A stretch of 64,000 nt of DNA from Nemania diffusa (Eukaryota > Ascomycota > Sordariomycetes > Xylariales > Xylariaceae), in the NCBI GenBank assembly GCA_038501195.1, contig JBBPUQ010000004.1, forward strand, positions 5,222,001 through 5,286,000. The letters are read 5' to 3'. Under the pieces are notes generated by a model. It did no database searches. It saw only the letters and a list, made by a program, of their open reading frames with translations, and was not told the origin of the DNA. The position numbers and the translations under genes are program-made. Of this stretch, positions 45,532-58,250 are shown piece by piece. How positions within the stretch are numbered: the stretch's first letter is position 1; the number at the start of each line of letters is the position of its first letter.

Positions 45532-48500
45532 TTAATGGTGGGAGCCTCAGTTAGTTTGGGCCATACTGTCGCGAGACTATCTTGAAACCTATAGTTTCGT
45601 TTTAGCTTAGTAACACGGACGAAACCCAGGACACTGTATCACCTTAGTGACTAAGTTCCGTATTACACAAAGATATATCGCGTTTTGAAGTACGGTGAGT
45701 TCCGAGAACGCGACTTCGAATCAATAAGGTAGTCAAAGATCAAAGCTCATGGGTAAAACCCGGGCATGCTCCTCACCATTTCCGACCGATTCCTAATCTC
45801 GCTAAGCTTATGCAGTTCCAAGGAAACCCTCTCTACGCATAGATAGTCTCTTGCCGATTCGGCAATAAGTTTGTGTATTGCTTAACGAAGAAACTTCGGG
45901 ATCTTTCGGCAGCTCTCTCGTCGAGAAAACTCTAAGCACCTATGAGACTTGCAATCGGAGCCAGGGGTGTGTGAATTTCAGTGATCCTGCGTTGGAATTT
46001 CCCTGGCCCGTAAAACCTGCGCTTTAGTGCCTGTAGGACGCGGTTCGGCAACTTCGAGAAGGGGTGGATGTTTCCGAATGGGTAGCATGTAGTTCATAGC
46101 AGCCGGGGGGACTTATCGATCTTATGTTTCACTCCCGATTTGCATGGCCTTCATCTACCGACGGATTAACAGCCGCCGTATAACCCTACGTGCTATTAAG
46201 CCTCCTCGTCCCTACGCTGGTTGCATCTTGCGCGTGCTCGGTCGGTAACAGACTCCTTCAGCCACCCTGTGCGCAAGCAACTCCAAATGCAGGTGTCGGA
46301 CCCCCTGGGTGCATTGCATAATAGTCACCAGTATTATGCATAGTTAACATGGAGCCCGAGGCGACCCTTGATAGGTAGCACGTAAGTTACACTTTCTATG
46401 ACATATGTTGTCGAATGTACTCAGCATCATTAGAAATCCCACGGACTCAAAGAGTGGCCCGACCTACTATGTATGTCTACCTATTCGTTATCATGATCGT
46501 CATGATTGGCCACGGACTCTCGGCCAAAGTCTCAACACGTTCTGAGACGCAGGAAAACCCCACGCCGATATCTTCGACGGCCACGCACTGTACTAAGTAG
46601 GTATGTAGGTATGTGGGAGGTTTCGGAGAACTTCACGACGCCAATCTTCCTCCTTCTCTTTTTCTTCTTTCTCTTCTGCTTCCTCGTCTTCCTCTTCGTC
46701 CTGCTCTTTTCGGCACAAGGGTGCCCTCTACATACCGGGTATCCCTATCTAGTGTACTACCTATGCGTATCGTACACTACACTAGACGGATGCAATATAG
46801 TGCAGCCCCGTTAGTCCCAATCGGAAGTTTTATTTCCCTTCATTCACTGTGGGGTGGGAGAAGCTGCGTGCCCACAGACATGCAGCTTGTAAATAGATCC
46901 CGTCTTCCTTGTAAATAGTAATTCCACATGGATAATTAGTGGGTTTCTCTGTAGTATCGCTCTCCTAGCGACAACGGGTAGCAGCTTCTCCCGGCTTATC
47001 TGCGAGTCCAGAACCAAAATAGCTGAACTATTAGCCTCAAGTTTGCTAGGGCTGTAACACAAGGGAACCTTGCTCGCGAGCTCCAGGGCACTCTATAGAT
47101 GCTAGGTAGGCCATGTTTTAGGAAAAATATCACCCTGCTAGCGAAATTCTCGCTGCACAAAGTAGGAGATCATGTCTCGCACTCGCCCACAATGAACGCC
47201 AGCGGCCAATTACGCTTCCAATAGGTAGGTGACTGCTGCGCAGCGAGTCGAGCTCTAGATTAATGAGAGTTCGCATGGCCAGACTATTCGTTGAAGGCTC
47301 CGGCCCTTTCGACGAAGTACAATTCATTCTCGAGAGACACACTCATCGCCAATGGCTTGCTATCTTTGTGTTGAGCCACCGCTGTCGATAAACTACCTAG
47401 GTAGGTATCAATAAGCGCCCCGGACAATGCACTGTCGAGCAACACGACGAATCAAGCGGAACGCCTCTCACAGACTTCTGCTTGTTTCGGACTACCCGTA
47501 GCAGGCAATATTCCTCGGACTGCATACTACTGATAGTTGCGTCTCGCCAGTTGCATTCCTCGTCTAATGTACGAGTGCGGTTACACATACCCGCTTCTCG
47601 GATGGGTTGATGGGATGAAGTGGGATGGGATGGGATTCTCATATGATTTCGGCGTTTAGCTCATTATTGCCTCATTGCCTTATTCCCTTATTGCCTGCAT
47701 CTCGCGATGTCTCGCGCACACCTTAACCAGTGAAGGATGTTAGATGGGCCATGGGCAGGCTTTGCCCATCTCCAGGGTCCGTGTGTTTGCTTCACCTCAT
47801 CCTCACATCAAAGCGGCCCGGTGAGTATGCGTTGCATTCAATATCTGAAAATTGGAATGTCTCAGTCTTTCCACACTTCAACCTATATCTGAAATGATGG
47901 GAAGGGCGTGTCGATGTCTTATGCTGGAGCGGTGAAGTCGGAAGATCTTTCGGCACCAATGGCTGCTGCTGCTCCCTTCAGCATAGTCGAAATTATTGCC
48001 TATTGTCCATTGCTATTGTAGGTATTGCCATTCGGACATGTTTGCGAGAAGAGATAGTAGTGGGACAATACTCAAAGAGCACTATCATCTCGAAAAATAA
48101 ATACCGCCCGCTGGGGCTCTAGAGGATCCCAGCCTCGTTGATATAGTATATGTAGATGGAACTTCTGTTCAGGACGTGGGCATCGAGGCGATCGTCGACG
48201 GGATAAATGAGGCTATTACCAGGGGACTGTGTTGTCATGAGTTCCCAGGGTGTAACACTCGTTTAGCTAGATCTCAGGCTAAAAGAGGCCGCGTAATGCG
48301 CGATGTACGACATTGCTGTTTGCGTACAATATGCTGTCGTGGTACGACTGGCTACATCCACTTGCCGGCTTCGGAAGCTTCCCTTTCTCTTGGGTCTGTC
48401 TGTTGTCGACTGTCTCGGGATGACTAACCGTGCAGAAACCTACTTCCTTTCCTGGTGACGGACAGTACCGTTTCGTCCTCCGTATAGCCGAGATGAGCAT

Positions 48501-49358
48501 CACGTCACTAAGCAGACAGACTGTTGGGCATTCTCGCGCGCGCAGGAGATTAGAGGTCTACAGAATATAGTCCTACTTATTTGGGCCTGATAAATAGGAA
48601 AAACCCCGAGATTGAGGGTCGCTGGGTAGTACAAGCGACCGGCTGAAGGCGAGCACGGTTCGCCCTATCTTTGGCGACTAGGAGGTCCCCAGGCACACAT
48701 CATTCACTGCATTGTGGGCAGATGCGAGTGATGTCTGCCGCCGCCAGGATCATGATATTGTTCTCGGCTCGTATAACCCCGATTCAGAAGCTTGACCTAA
48801 GCGAAGGCGATCACCGCATCGGCCGAGCACATCACAGCCAGTCATTCTCCCCTAAGAAGATATAACGGCGATGGAACCACTTGTCGGTGGTGTTCTGACC
48901 GACTGTCATTGGCTTCGAGGCCCGGAGGCGACGGGAGATGTCGGTAGAAGGGCCTATACTGTACATACCCCACAACGGGAGAACCCCTCAAAAAAGAACA
49001 GCAAGCCCCTGGCCATGTGAGGTTATATCCGCACCGGAATTGTCACTCGCGAGGAGATGGGCGAGGTGGAGAAGGGAAACGGCCCTACAAAATCAAGTGG
49101 CCCCCCTGTTCTCTGGTCTGTTTAGCCAAGTTTAGTTTAGATAGCTCTCCCATGCTTCCCTTGCCTCTCTCTCACCAAAAGAACCGTCTGCCTCCCACCC
49201 CTATCCCTTGGCTTCTCTCCACAGTCGCTTGGCTGCTCGAGCGAGTGCTGGGTGTGTTATGAGCTTGTCCTGCGCTTCTCCAACCAGCAGCAGGCACCTC
49301 TTCTTGTCGCAAAACACCAAGCCCTTCGCTCTCCAAAATAGAGTTCTTGTTCGTCCAC
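45532..49358. other. Long spacer upstream of the zinc-finger gene (3.8 kb)
   Basis: No supported gene. It includes a C/T-rich block at 46640-46705 and scattered TAGGTA words (46598-46616, 47225, 47396-47408). The last few hundred bases before 49359 are CT-rich and probably the zinc-finger gene leader. Confidence 0.5.
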
Positions 49359-50362
49359 ATGGCCGAGAGGCAAGACATGGACCAGTCCCAGACGCGCCGC
49401 CGTCGACGAGACGGATCGTCCTCCAACGTCCAGCAGCGCCTGTGTCCACACTGCGGCCGAAGTTTCAAACGGTCCGAGCATCTCGAACGCCACGTCCGCA
49501 CGCGTCCGTTTTACCCCAACTTTTTTTTTTGACTTGTTCTCTCTCTTCCGCCCTCCTTCTCTGCTCCACCAAACGGCGATATTTCAAGATCGCCAGGAGG
49601 AAGAAGAAGGATGCGTGCGGCGCTCGACTAACGACTAACTCTTGACTATAGACACCAAGGAGAAGCCTTACATATGTCACTGCGGCTCGGCCTTCTCCCG
49701 CCGCGATCTCTTGACTCGCCACATGCGCATCTCGCACGAGACAAACGACGGAGCGTCTAAGTCGCCAGATGCACCCGTCTCCGACGAGGGCCAGCAGCCA
49801 ATTTCTGAGCCGGCCACGCCCAGCGATCCTACGTCCTCTTCCAGATCCAACTTTGCCACAGATCGCGGTGTACCACCATCCCAGTATCTGGACTCCAATC
49901 ATGACCTAGGAATGGTCGCTCACGGTGGTAGTTCCTACCACCAGCTTTCTCCACGCCAAGACTATTATCACCAAGGTTAGCCACCTAATTTAGAACTATG
50001 ACACTTAAAGTACTCTATTCTCAAAACGATGCATCATACAATATTTCTATTTTTTTCTATGTTACTATGTTACTATTTTTTTTTACTCTTTCGATTTCTC
50101 GTAGGGATGATGAGCTGATGGTCGAGCAGGTCACCAGTATTCAACTTATGACCAATATACCCCATATTCCAACATGTCAGATGCATCAGGCTTGCAGTCA
50201 GACTGGAACTCGTACTACCACGACCAAGGGGCCGAGCAGGACATGGTAGACCCTGCGCTGCGAGGCTCGATAGGTGACCAATCGTCGCATCTTCACAGTG
50301 AACTTCCAAACCACCATGCGTATAATCCGTGGATGTCTGCATCCCAGCATTGGGGCAATTAG
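49359..50362 (+). CDS. Small C2H2 zinc-finger protein (two adjacent fingers)
   Basis: Exons 49359-49503, 49652-49975 and 50115-50362; 238 residues. The two fingers are CPHCGRSFKRSEHLERHVRTH (split by intron 1 at the last His) and, after the linker TKEKPY, ICHCGSAFSRRDLLTRHMRISH. This tandem is typical of fungal transcription factors that usually carry a large C-terminal regulatory domain; here the protein stops after a disordered Ser/Pro/Tyr/Gln-rich tail (SYHQLSPRQDYYHQ, YSTYDQYTPYSN). Intron 1 uses a weak donor (GTCCGT) and the intron-2 acceptor (ATGAG) is chosen because it alone keeps the frame open, so the 3' half is less certain. Probably a nuclear DNA-binding regulator; target unknown. 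Confidence 0.75.
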
Positions 50363-51065
50363 AAGGGGTGTAAGCGCGCAGCCAAGAAAGAGGGCCCGGC
50401 CGCTGGGCTTGGGCCTGGCACTACGCGCTAAAAAGCTTATTGTTCATTGTAGAAGAGGCCGTCAGGAGTTCTCACATATTGACTTGAACAAATCCCCGTG
50501 GCTTGGATATACATGATCAGGTCACGTTTTCCCCTATCATTATATACTGGGTTTGTTCAGCACGGCTTGGCGTCTAGAGAGAGAGGCTCTGGTTCGAAAA
50601 GTGGTGGTATCAAGTTTTACCTCTTATAAAAGCTTATATGGCTCCAGTTGAGACATTGGACGACGTTGTGAGCCGACTATCGCTCGATGCAGCCATACAG
50701 AATCGGTTCATGTTTATAACAGATAAACATATCAGGTAAATTCGCAATCCCTTTGAAGCCTGCACACTTTCGCTCGCCTAATGGGTTGATCGCCGGGTGT
50801 TTGTATTCGATGAATTAGCCACACAGTCAGACAGACACTGATTAGATATAGACTCACTCACTCTTTAGCTCTTTAGCTCCCGAAAGTGGCAGACAGACCA
50901 AGGAGCTAGGCTAGATTGTCTCTAGCGGAACGCCATCCCAACCCAGATCCCAGATCCCAGATCCCATATATTCCCCATAGGTACCTATTCCTATTCCATC
51001 ATGCCGATCTCACAACTCGCAACTCGCCTAAAAAAATCATGTACCTCGGGCATTACGTGCCCCTT

Positions 51066-51090
51066 GACAGACAGACAGACAGACAGACAG
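51066..51090. repeat. (GACA)n microsatellite
   Basis: Six perfect GACA units in the gene-free region. Confidence 0.9.
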
Positions 51091-51216
51091 AAAGTCATAC
51101 GGTATGGAAAATAGCGGAGGAAATAGCAGAGGACAAACCGGTGATAGAAACCGTTTAGGTGCTACGCCTTCGTCCAGGGTGCGCGAGACCGAACAATGCA
51201 CTCGCAACGCAGTCAA

Positions 51217-51264
51217 CATCCATCCATCCATCCATCCATCCATCCAATCCATCCAATCCATCCA
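51217..51264. repeat. (CATC)n / CATCCAAT microsatellite
   Basis: About seven CATC units, then interrupted CCAATC units. Confidence 0.9.
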
Positions 51265-53036
51265 GTACCGCCAAGGACGCAAAGCAGTGAAACCATCCAT
51301 GTCCTGCCTCTTGCAGCCTAGAGCCGGAACACCGATACCATCATCTCAATGGCCAAGCCTTCCTCTCAACCTCACCATCAAGTATCCATAGATAATCACA
51401 GGCGGGAAACAGGAATGTGCGAATGCACAGGGCCCACAAGCACAGGTAGGAGTGAATGATCTAGCAACCCAAGATCTGCTTTCTGCGGATTCGAACCAAG
51501 CATCAGTCAGATACCCGAGAGAGAGTGCGACCGATGACGCGGCAAAAGGACTGAGCAGGACCGCGCGTGCGCGGGCAAGAGTTGGCGTGCGTCTTGTCTT
51601 GTCTCTATGGCCGGCGGCGCCCTTTGGTGCACTCGGGGTCTGGCGATTATGCTGTTCCACGCCATGATCCCGACATCATTCAATGACTACCTAGTTTGAG
51701 TAAAACCAATCTTACCAGTACGCGTACGTGCCTCATGGCACTTCTGTGGCAGCGGCCGAAGAAGGCGATTCTTTTACTTGGAGCCGCGCAGCCAGCGGCG
51801 CTAGACGAAGTGCGGCAAACCGGCCGTCACGCGTTACTCCATCTGCCATCAGCCATCCACCATCTGCCATATATGCCATATGCCATATGCTACCGTCGAC
51901 GACGACGGCGGGAGTACCCCGAGCGTGTGGGGGAGCAGGAAAGCAGGAGCAGGAGAGAGAGGGTTGCATTATCTGGATCGCGGGTTTACGAGGGTTGACA
52001 GCGTAATCGCGCCCCCGTTGTACAAGAGTAGGGTTGCAACCCAGTCCGGAGGCGAACCGAGAGCTTCCAGGTAGGGTAGTGCCCCGTCAAGTGTGGTACC
52101 GTCCGTGGCGTCGAATTTGGGGGGGCGGCAGAGGGAGAGGAGAGATGGAGGGCGATGGAGGGAGGGAGAGAGAGAGGAGGGGGGGGGGGCGTGTATGAAC
52201 CAAAGATTATGCCTATTTCTCCGCACTTGGCTCACACATACATGCATGCAGCTCAACCCAGGCCTGTCCCAACTGTTACCTCTTTATCTCCTCTTTTTGC
52301 CCCTACTTACTCCCCGAGACTACGGGCTGAGCCGTGATCCCCGAACCGTGCTGCCGTGTGACCTTCTTCTGAAAAGCGACCAAACAAACGTCTTATAGGC
52401 TTCTCTGTCTCTCTCTCTTTCTCTGTCTGTCTCGCTCCGCCTACGTCTCTCTTCGTCGAAACTTGTACGCCCGTAATTGGGAGGTGACAGATGACCTCCT
52501 GCCAAAACATGCTCTCGCTGCCGTAGCTCGTTCAGATCTCCTTTGCTAGCTTCCTGACTCTGCTTATCACGAGAGGGGAAAAAAAAAGGGAACGACGACT
52601 TCAGGGCGTTCATTTGTCAGTGCTATCTCATCATCGGGTGCTATCTGCGGCCTTGCGGCAAGGAATGTCCCGTCTGCGTGCTTTCTATGATGCTTGTAGA
52701 CCTGGATTGTATCACCCCGTGGAAAAGCAAAATTCAAAAAGATCCAGAAAAAACAATAATAAATAATAATAACCAAGGTCGAGCGTCGAATGCGTGGTAT
52801 TCTATCTAGACCCTATTGAGGATAGGCGTACCGGAGCCAATAAGGGCACATACCGAGAGGGCTAGCCACCGGTTTCCTTCCCAACAATAAGGCGTTATAT
52901 CTCCGATCCCAAACCTGAGGAGCACAGCATACAGCACCGAGCCGGGGTAAGTATGCAAGTAGGGCAAACGACACTCTACCCAGAGCCAACAGGCATGATG
53001 CGTCGATGTTCCCTTGCCTATCCCGTCCGTTCCCTC

Positions 53037-53040
<4 letters not shown>

Positions 53041-53070
<30 letters not shown>
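53041..53070. repeat. Poly-T tract of 30
   Basis: Uninterrupted run of 30 T; preceded by a CCCTCCCTC motif. Confidence 0.9.
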
Positions 53071-53071
<1 letters not shown>

Positions 53072-53430
53072 TGGTTTGCTGGCCCCCTAGGGTTTCATTT
53101 TACTAAAAGTACTTCGGTGAACGAGGTGTCATAGCGACCAAAAAGAACCTGGCTCTATATCCCGTCTTCCTCCGCGTTCTACCACGACGGCACGGGACGC
53201 GGCGCGGGACGACCATCGCATCTTGCCAATCATTGCCCGTTTCGGCCATGTTCTCAAGCCAAGCTTTCTCCTCCCAGACGAAATCCGATGCATATTCCGC
53301 TTACTTTTCGTGTATCATCACTTGCAGCACCTTGGATGCAAGTGTGGTTGCGCACGTATCCCACGCCGCAAAACCTTCTAGAAACCAGCCCCGTGGTCGG
53401 TCCCGAATATCAAATTTCTTCTTTACTGTT

Positions 53431-53490
53431 TGCTGCTGCTGTTGTTGCTGCTGCTGCCGCTGCTGCTGCTACTACTGCGCTGCGCTGCGC
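53431..53490. repeat. CTG/CTN triplet repeat with GCGCT tail
   Basis: Imperfect GCT/GTT triplets followed by CTGCG repeats; no supported gene covers it, so it is treated as non-coding. Confidence 0.75.
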
Positions 53491-55221
53491 TGTGATCTGC
53501 AGGAGGAAGGCGAGTTCGTAAGGAGTTCGATTTCGTCAGCTCGCTAAAAGACCTTGCGTCCTTGGTAAGCCATCTTGTCACGAACGCTGCTCTCCAATCA
53601 CGTTCCTGAGGCTGGGCTGGACAGTCGTCGAGAGCTGAACACGTCTCTCGCAATGCGTGCTTTCTCGCACTTTTATTTGCCTCATTAGGAAACTAAGTAT
53701 GCAGTATCAGAGTAGGTAGGTCGATGCGAACTGAATGTCTGCTTTGGTGTTTAGCTTACGAATCCTACGAATTTTTGTTTTTTGTTTTTTGACCTTTCGA
53801 AACGTGTGCTCGCCCCCGGGTCGCACTACCTAATCGATCATCTGTTCGTCTGCTCGCCTTGCCGTGTGATAGTCGACGCGTTTCGTGTTCAACTACATAC
53901 ATAGGAATCCGTCCGTGAACTGGTATTTTACCTGATCTGCACGACCCAACCCCCTTTTTCTTGCACTTTACTGTTATACAACGAGGCACATAACTCCCGC
54001 AGTCATAAGACTAGAGTACGCCACTGTCAAGGGCCCCAACCTATCGAGTTCATAATACCCTTTGACTAGTAGCCAAGACGCCCGCCATGATAGGTGAGCT
54101 TTTAAACGACTGTTGACACGTTGATTTGTGTTTGATGAAATGTAACTGGAGCCCGCTATATGCTACGTCTCTACGGATGGCTGGGTGACATCTTATAGCT
54201 CAATGAGGGTCAATCATATGTCCGCACCGCTCCTCACTCTAAAAAGACACGTTGATAGCCGCCAGTTTCGCGTTCTAGATCTCGTACCTAAGTAAGCAGG
54301 TCAAGAATATGTGGTGGTACTGAGATAATGAGGTGGGAGGAGAGTAAATGATATTGACTTGCTACTCTCAGCCTGGGCCATTCGAAAAGAAGGGAAAAGA
54401 AAGCAGACGTATGCAGCACTTGCTTCTGTATTGTCACCTCGAGTCATTTGACGCTGTATAGATTCGAGATATTTGGTACACTAAGAGATGAGTAAGTTTT
54501 CTCATTGAATAGGTAGGTATGTATCCTTAGTCTAGGATCAAAAAGGTCCAATAATCAGACTGAACAACATCAATACCACTACGCAGTATAGGAGCGGCCA
54601 AATATTGGCCCTGTTGACATGAGTCCCGTTGAGATCATTCAAAACACAGGGTCAATATCTACTCTTCATAAAACAAAGCTTATATCGATGACTTCCAAGA
54701 CATTATGCGCCGCATTTTATTCGTCTACCCTCCCTCATCTATAACATTTAGACTCGATGGGTTGCCGTCTGCAGTACATTGCATGTAATTCCTGCTTGAA
54801 ACGCTCTTAATCACAATAGTGTTATTCCCATACAGCCTTTAGACAGCGACGCCAAGGCTCGGGGAAAGAGAACAAGTGCCTTTCCATATATAGATATATA
54901 TATACAACGTGTAAATATATCCGGACTTGGCAGACGAAACGGACCCTTCTACCGATATTAGATCTTTACATATCGACACTTTTCTGTATTCGTTGACCTA
55001 TATGATTTATAGTCTGATATGAAGTAACAGCAAACATCTATCTAGAGCTTACTGGCACATGATGTTATGCCTCGACCGCCATTTATCCATAGCAAATGCA
55101 AAGTCCTCTTTCCGTATCCTTTTCTCATAACGCCAATATACACACGCAAGTTTGCTGAAAGGCTAATCTTAGCATCATCATTAAGTTCTTCTTTTACTGC
55201 CGTGTCGCCGGCATACCCTCT

Positions 55222-56514
55222 TCAGGCACCCGTGGCTTCTCGATAGAAGGTCAAACTTCGATTGGCACCAGCGGTACAAAACATCTCGTTCCGTACGGTC
55301 TTGGGAATCCACCGTACGGCCCATATCGCCTTGTCCGTCTCACTGTGGGTCGCCACGCAGGCTGACCTCTCAACGGACCATACCTTAGCCTTGCCGTCGA
55401 AGGCGCCGCTGAGGAGATACTCTCCCGTGTCACTCCAGTCAAGGGACGTAATCCAGGCGCTGTGGCCTGTCAAGTTGCCCACGTGCTCACCATGCTTCGT
55501 GTCGTAGATGGCGATAATACCCGAATCTCCAGCAGCGGCTAATCGTGTGCCGGCGGGAGAGAATGCCACAGCGCGGACGGGTTTAACTAGTCCTGTAGGT
55601 CAGTTAGTATATGCGTGTTACATATCTGAATAATTAATCTGCGTGGAGATGGGGGGCGTGGACGTACCAGGTAGAGAGTACTGTAAACGCCCCGTATCGT
55701 TGTTGAACACGTAGACCGCACCGCTCTGATGTCCGCTCGCCGTGTGCTTCCCATTCCTACTTAGGTCAACACACAAGCCAAAGCTGCCAGCGCCCGCGGT
55801 CCCCGTCTCGTACTCGCGGAGCCTCACCCCGCGGTCGCCAAGGAGATCCCACACATTGATGCGGCCGTCGTAGGTCGTCGAAGCCAGGTACTGGCCGTCC
55901 TCACTTAGCGCAATAGCCCAGAGCTCGCCTGCGCCGCCTTGGCCCTTCTCCGAGTCCTTGGCTGCGTCGAGCTCGCCGAATGGCTCCCATTCGCCGGATC
56001 CCGACTCTGAGACCTTCCATATCTTGACGTCACCGCCAAAGCCGACAGATGCGGCGACCTTGCCGTTGCGCGAGGCGGCAATGTGGTGGCAGCCGAGTTT
56101 ATGCGCGCCCGGGAGGGATTGAACAAGCGGAGAAGAGGGCTGGTTTGTTGCGTGCACGTGTATTGTCGAGGAGCCGCTGGCGGAGAGGAGGGTAGTGGGG
56201 GTTGCGGCGATGGAGAAGATGTCGGTTATGTGAGCTTTGAAAGATTAGATGCTTAGAGCTTAATGCCTTCCATAAGCAGGTGTTACAAGGGGAAGGTAGG
56301 TGGGTGATTGTAGCGTAGTTTCAAATCTTGCAGGAGGAAAGCTTAATGGGAGACAGGTGAGGCGTGCGAGCGAGGAAGCAAGGGAGTAAGTAGGCGAATA
56401 AAGCTTACCATTGTCGACGGTATGCGTGGTTAGGTATTGCTTCGACTACGATTACGAGTGTCAGTCTCAGTGGCAAGCGCAAGCAGCAAGGACAGTAATT
56501 GAGAGCTATACCAT
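55222..56514 (-). CDS. ski8: Ski8 WD40 protein (Ski complex / meiotic recombination)
   Basis: WD40 propeller that scaffolds the Ski2-Ski3-Ski8 complex feeding mRNA to the cytoplasmic exosome, with a second role in meiotic break formation. Exons 56514-56512 (the ATG alone), 56445-56409, 56234-55668 and 55592-55222; 325 residues. Spliced start M | SKQYLTTHTVDN | AHITDIFSIAATP, then SASGSSTIHVH, which matches the family start and so supports the start-codon-only exon. WD repeats are visible at VASVGFGGDVKIWKV, LASTTYDGRINVWDL, TASGHQSGAVYVF, LAAAGDSGIIAIYD and LLSGAFDGKAKVWSV. Introns are 66, 174 and 75 bp. The C-terminal end ...LTFYREATGA is typical. Confidence 0.92.
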
Positions 56515-57088
56515 TGTCGCCGATCCATTTGTGTACTGGGCGAAGGTTTGGTTGGTGTGGGGATGCTTGGATGCGATGCCGAGTTGTTGAAGTGGGAGAG
56601 TGAGAATGACAGCTTTGGTGGGGTTTGTAGCTCAAACGTACGAGGTAGGTACCTACCACACGAGTGCTCCTACCTACCACGATATATGTACCTACCTCCT
56701 ATCTTAGGGCAGGTTAGGTACATGTATTATAGACCTGTTGTCGCTCTCAAAAATTATCTACAGGGAGATGACGATCGCTTCCTAGTCTTAGGTACCTAAT
56801 TACGTAGAGGCAACCCACCTCCACGGAGCGTAAATAGGAATAACCTATCCAGGTATCTGATACTAGGTATTAGATACCAGAACCTCCGCATACACCTTAC
56901 AGATGTTACGGTTGTTCGTTTCATGAGCCGGTTTCAATATACATGGATGTGGTATATTTTATTATATACAATTGTTTTACAGTGCTCGATCGACTGTGGA
57001 GATATCGATGTCCATCTTGCATCCATCCGTACCCAACGCCGTTCTATGCATGCAGACATTTTGAAAGTGAACTCCGAACCATTTAACT
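56515..57088. other. Spacer ski8 upstream / bL32m 3' side
   Basis: No gene; dense TAGGTACCTACC words at 56644-56720 and 56790-56800, the strongest cluster in the window, sitting in the ski8 promoter. Confidence 0.55.
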
Positions 57089-57555
57089 CTATTCTTTCTT
57101 CGTCCGCCCGAGTAATCCTGATATCTCTGGTACTAATGTTAGTTATACTATGTAAAGAATAAACGCGACACCGAGGACAACTCACGGGCTGTACAGAAGG
57201 GACATAATGTATGCATCCTCTTAGCGCCTCCGCAAGATGGACACTTGTTGAGGTTTGTTACATCTTTCAGGCCTTTTCCTGCCATCTGCCTATGTCTCTT
57301 CTTCATGTGCGATGTCTTTTTCTTGGGCACGGCTCTGAGGATGCCTTCCCATATGTCGCCAAGTAGTGAGGGGATGCTAGAAATAGCGGCCGGAATCGCA
57401 ATGGCGAGGGCAGGTATCGAGGGGAATGGCGATTGTCGCAATTGCTGGGATGATAAAATTGCTGATTTGAAGGAGGGGCCAAATGCTGGCGACGAAAGCC
57501 GCGGGAAAAGAGCAGAAAAAGCCGAGGCTATTCGCAACGGTTGGATGGCCGCCAT
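57089..57555 (-). CDS. mrpl32: Mitochondrial ribosomal protein bL32m
   Basis: Zinc-binding subunit of the large mitoribosomal subunit, cleaved on import in yeast. Exons 57555-57186 and 57126-57089, intron 59 bp with an ACTAAC branch point; 135 residues. The N-terminal 90 residues are a basic/hydrophobic mitochondrial leader. The mature part begins at VPKKKTSHMKKRHRQMAGKG, the bL32 signature. The zinc site is CPSCGGAKRMHTLCPFC (CxxC...CxxC). The small second exon replaces the read-through tail with ISGLLGRTKKE; two AGs follow the branch point and I chose the second because the first is too close. The ATG at 57555 is preferred over an in-frame one at 57633. Confidence 0.9.
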
Positions 57556-58250
57556 TGTGTCTCTGCGTGTGTCGGACGAATCTCGAGCGTGCGGTTTTGT
57601 GGCGGATGCCAAAACTAGATCGGGAGGCAGCAATTGAATGTGCTCTTTTCAAATCTCCTGCGGGAGTACCGACCTAATGATATGGAGGCGGGTGCGATGT
57701 CTCTCGTTCTGCAGAACAAGCGAGACTGCTATCTAGATAGTGACGAGATGTTCAAAAATCGTCAAAAGCTCGGACCTTCCATGCTACAAGGGCCTTTAGG
57801 TGGGCAACCGGCAAATGAGAGCTTGAGGGACCCATTTAATGTGCAGATAGAGCTCTGCAGCCAATCAGCACGCGTAGACTTAGTGCGTCTAGTACAGTTG
57901 TAGGTACCTGGCGTATCCATTTCCCCCTTTCTGGCCCAACTGGCTCCTTGCAAGCTTGCACCTTCTGGGCGGAAATTATAGTTTGGTCGGAACAAGTCGT
58001 CGCTGCAGGAAGTTCCAAACACGATCTCCTTCACGTCAAAATTCCCAAACCACACCTTCACCACTCTCCACCCATCCTCTAACAACATCAACGACTCACA
58101 ATCAACTCGAATCACTCTCTATCTACCCTCACACGTTCGTTTGATTGTTCGTTCCTCCAATTGCCGGATAGGCTCCTTTTTGGAATAGGAACCCAACACC
58201 AATACCTGGGAATCTTTATTCAGTGCCCCTTGACACACGAGTCCGAAGCA
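57556..58250. promoter_or_regulatory. Divergent promoter region mrpl32/cdc10
   Basis: 695 bases between two divergent start codons. The side towards cdc10 (58020-58150) is rich in CCAC/CTC/CAA as in fungal leaders. No gene seen. Confidence 0.5.

Larger units (their letters stand above)
50363..55221. other. Microsatellite-rich gene-free region (4.9 kb)
   Basis: The longest stretch without a supported gene. The open frames in it are repeat-driven or motif-free. It carries several simple repeats (listed separately), an AGATCCC run at 50944-50965, a G-run near 52180 and a GA-rich zone at 52120-52190. It may include long UTRs, non-coding RNAs or the regulatory region of the zinc-finger gene; nothing in the sequence decides this. 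Confidence 0.5.

Noticed and set aside
51484..51500. tRNA-like GGTTCGAATCC on the minus strand
   Set aside because: The T-arm stem does not pair and no acceptor or D-arm could be built around it.
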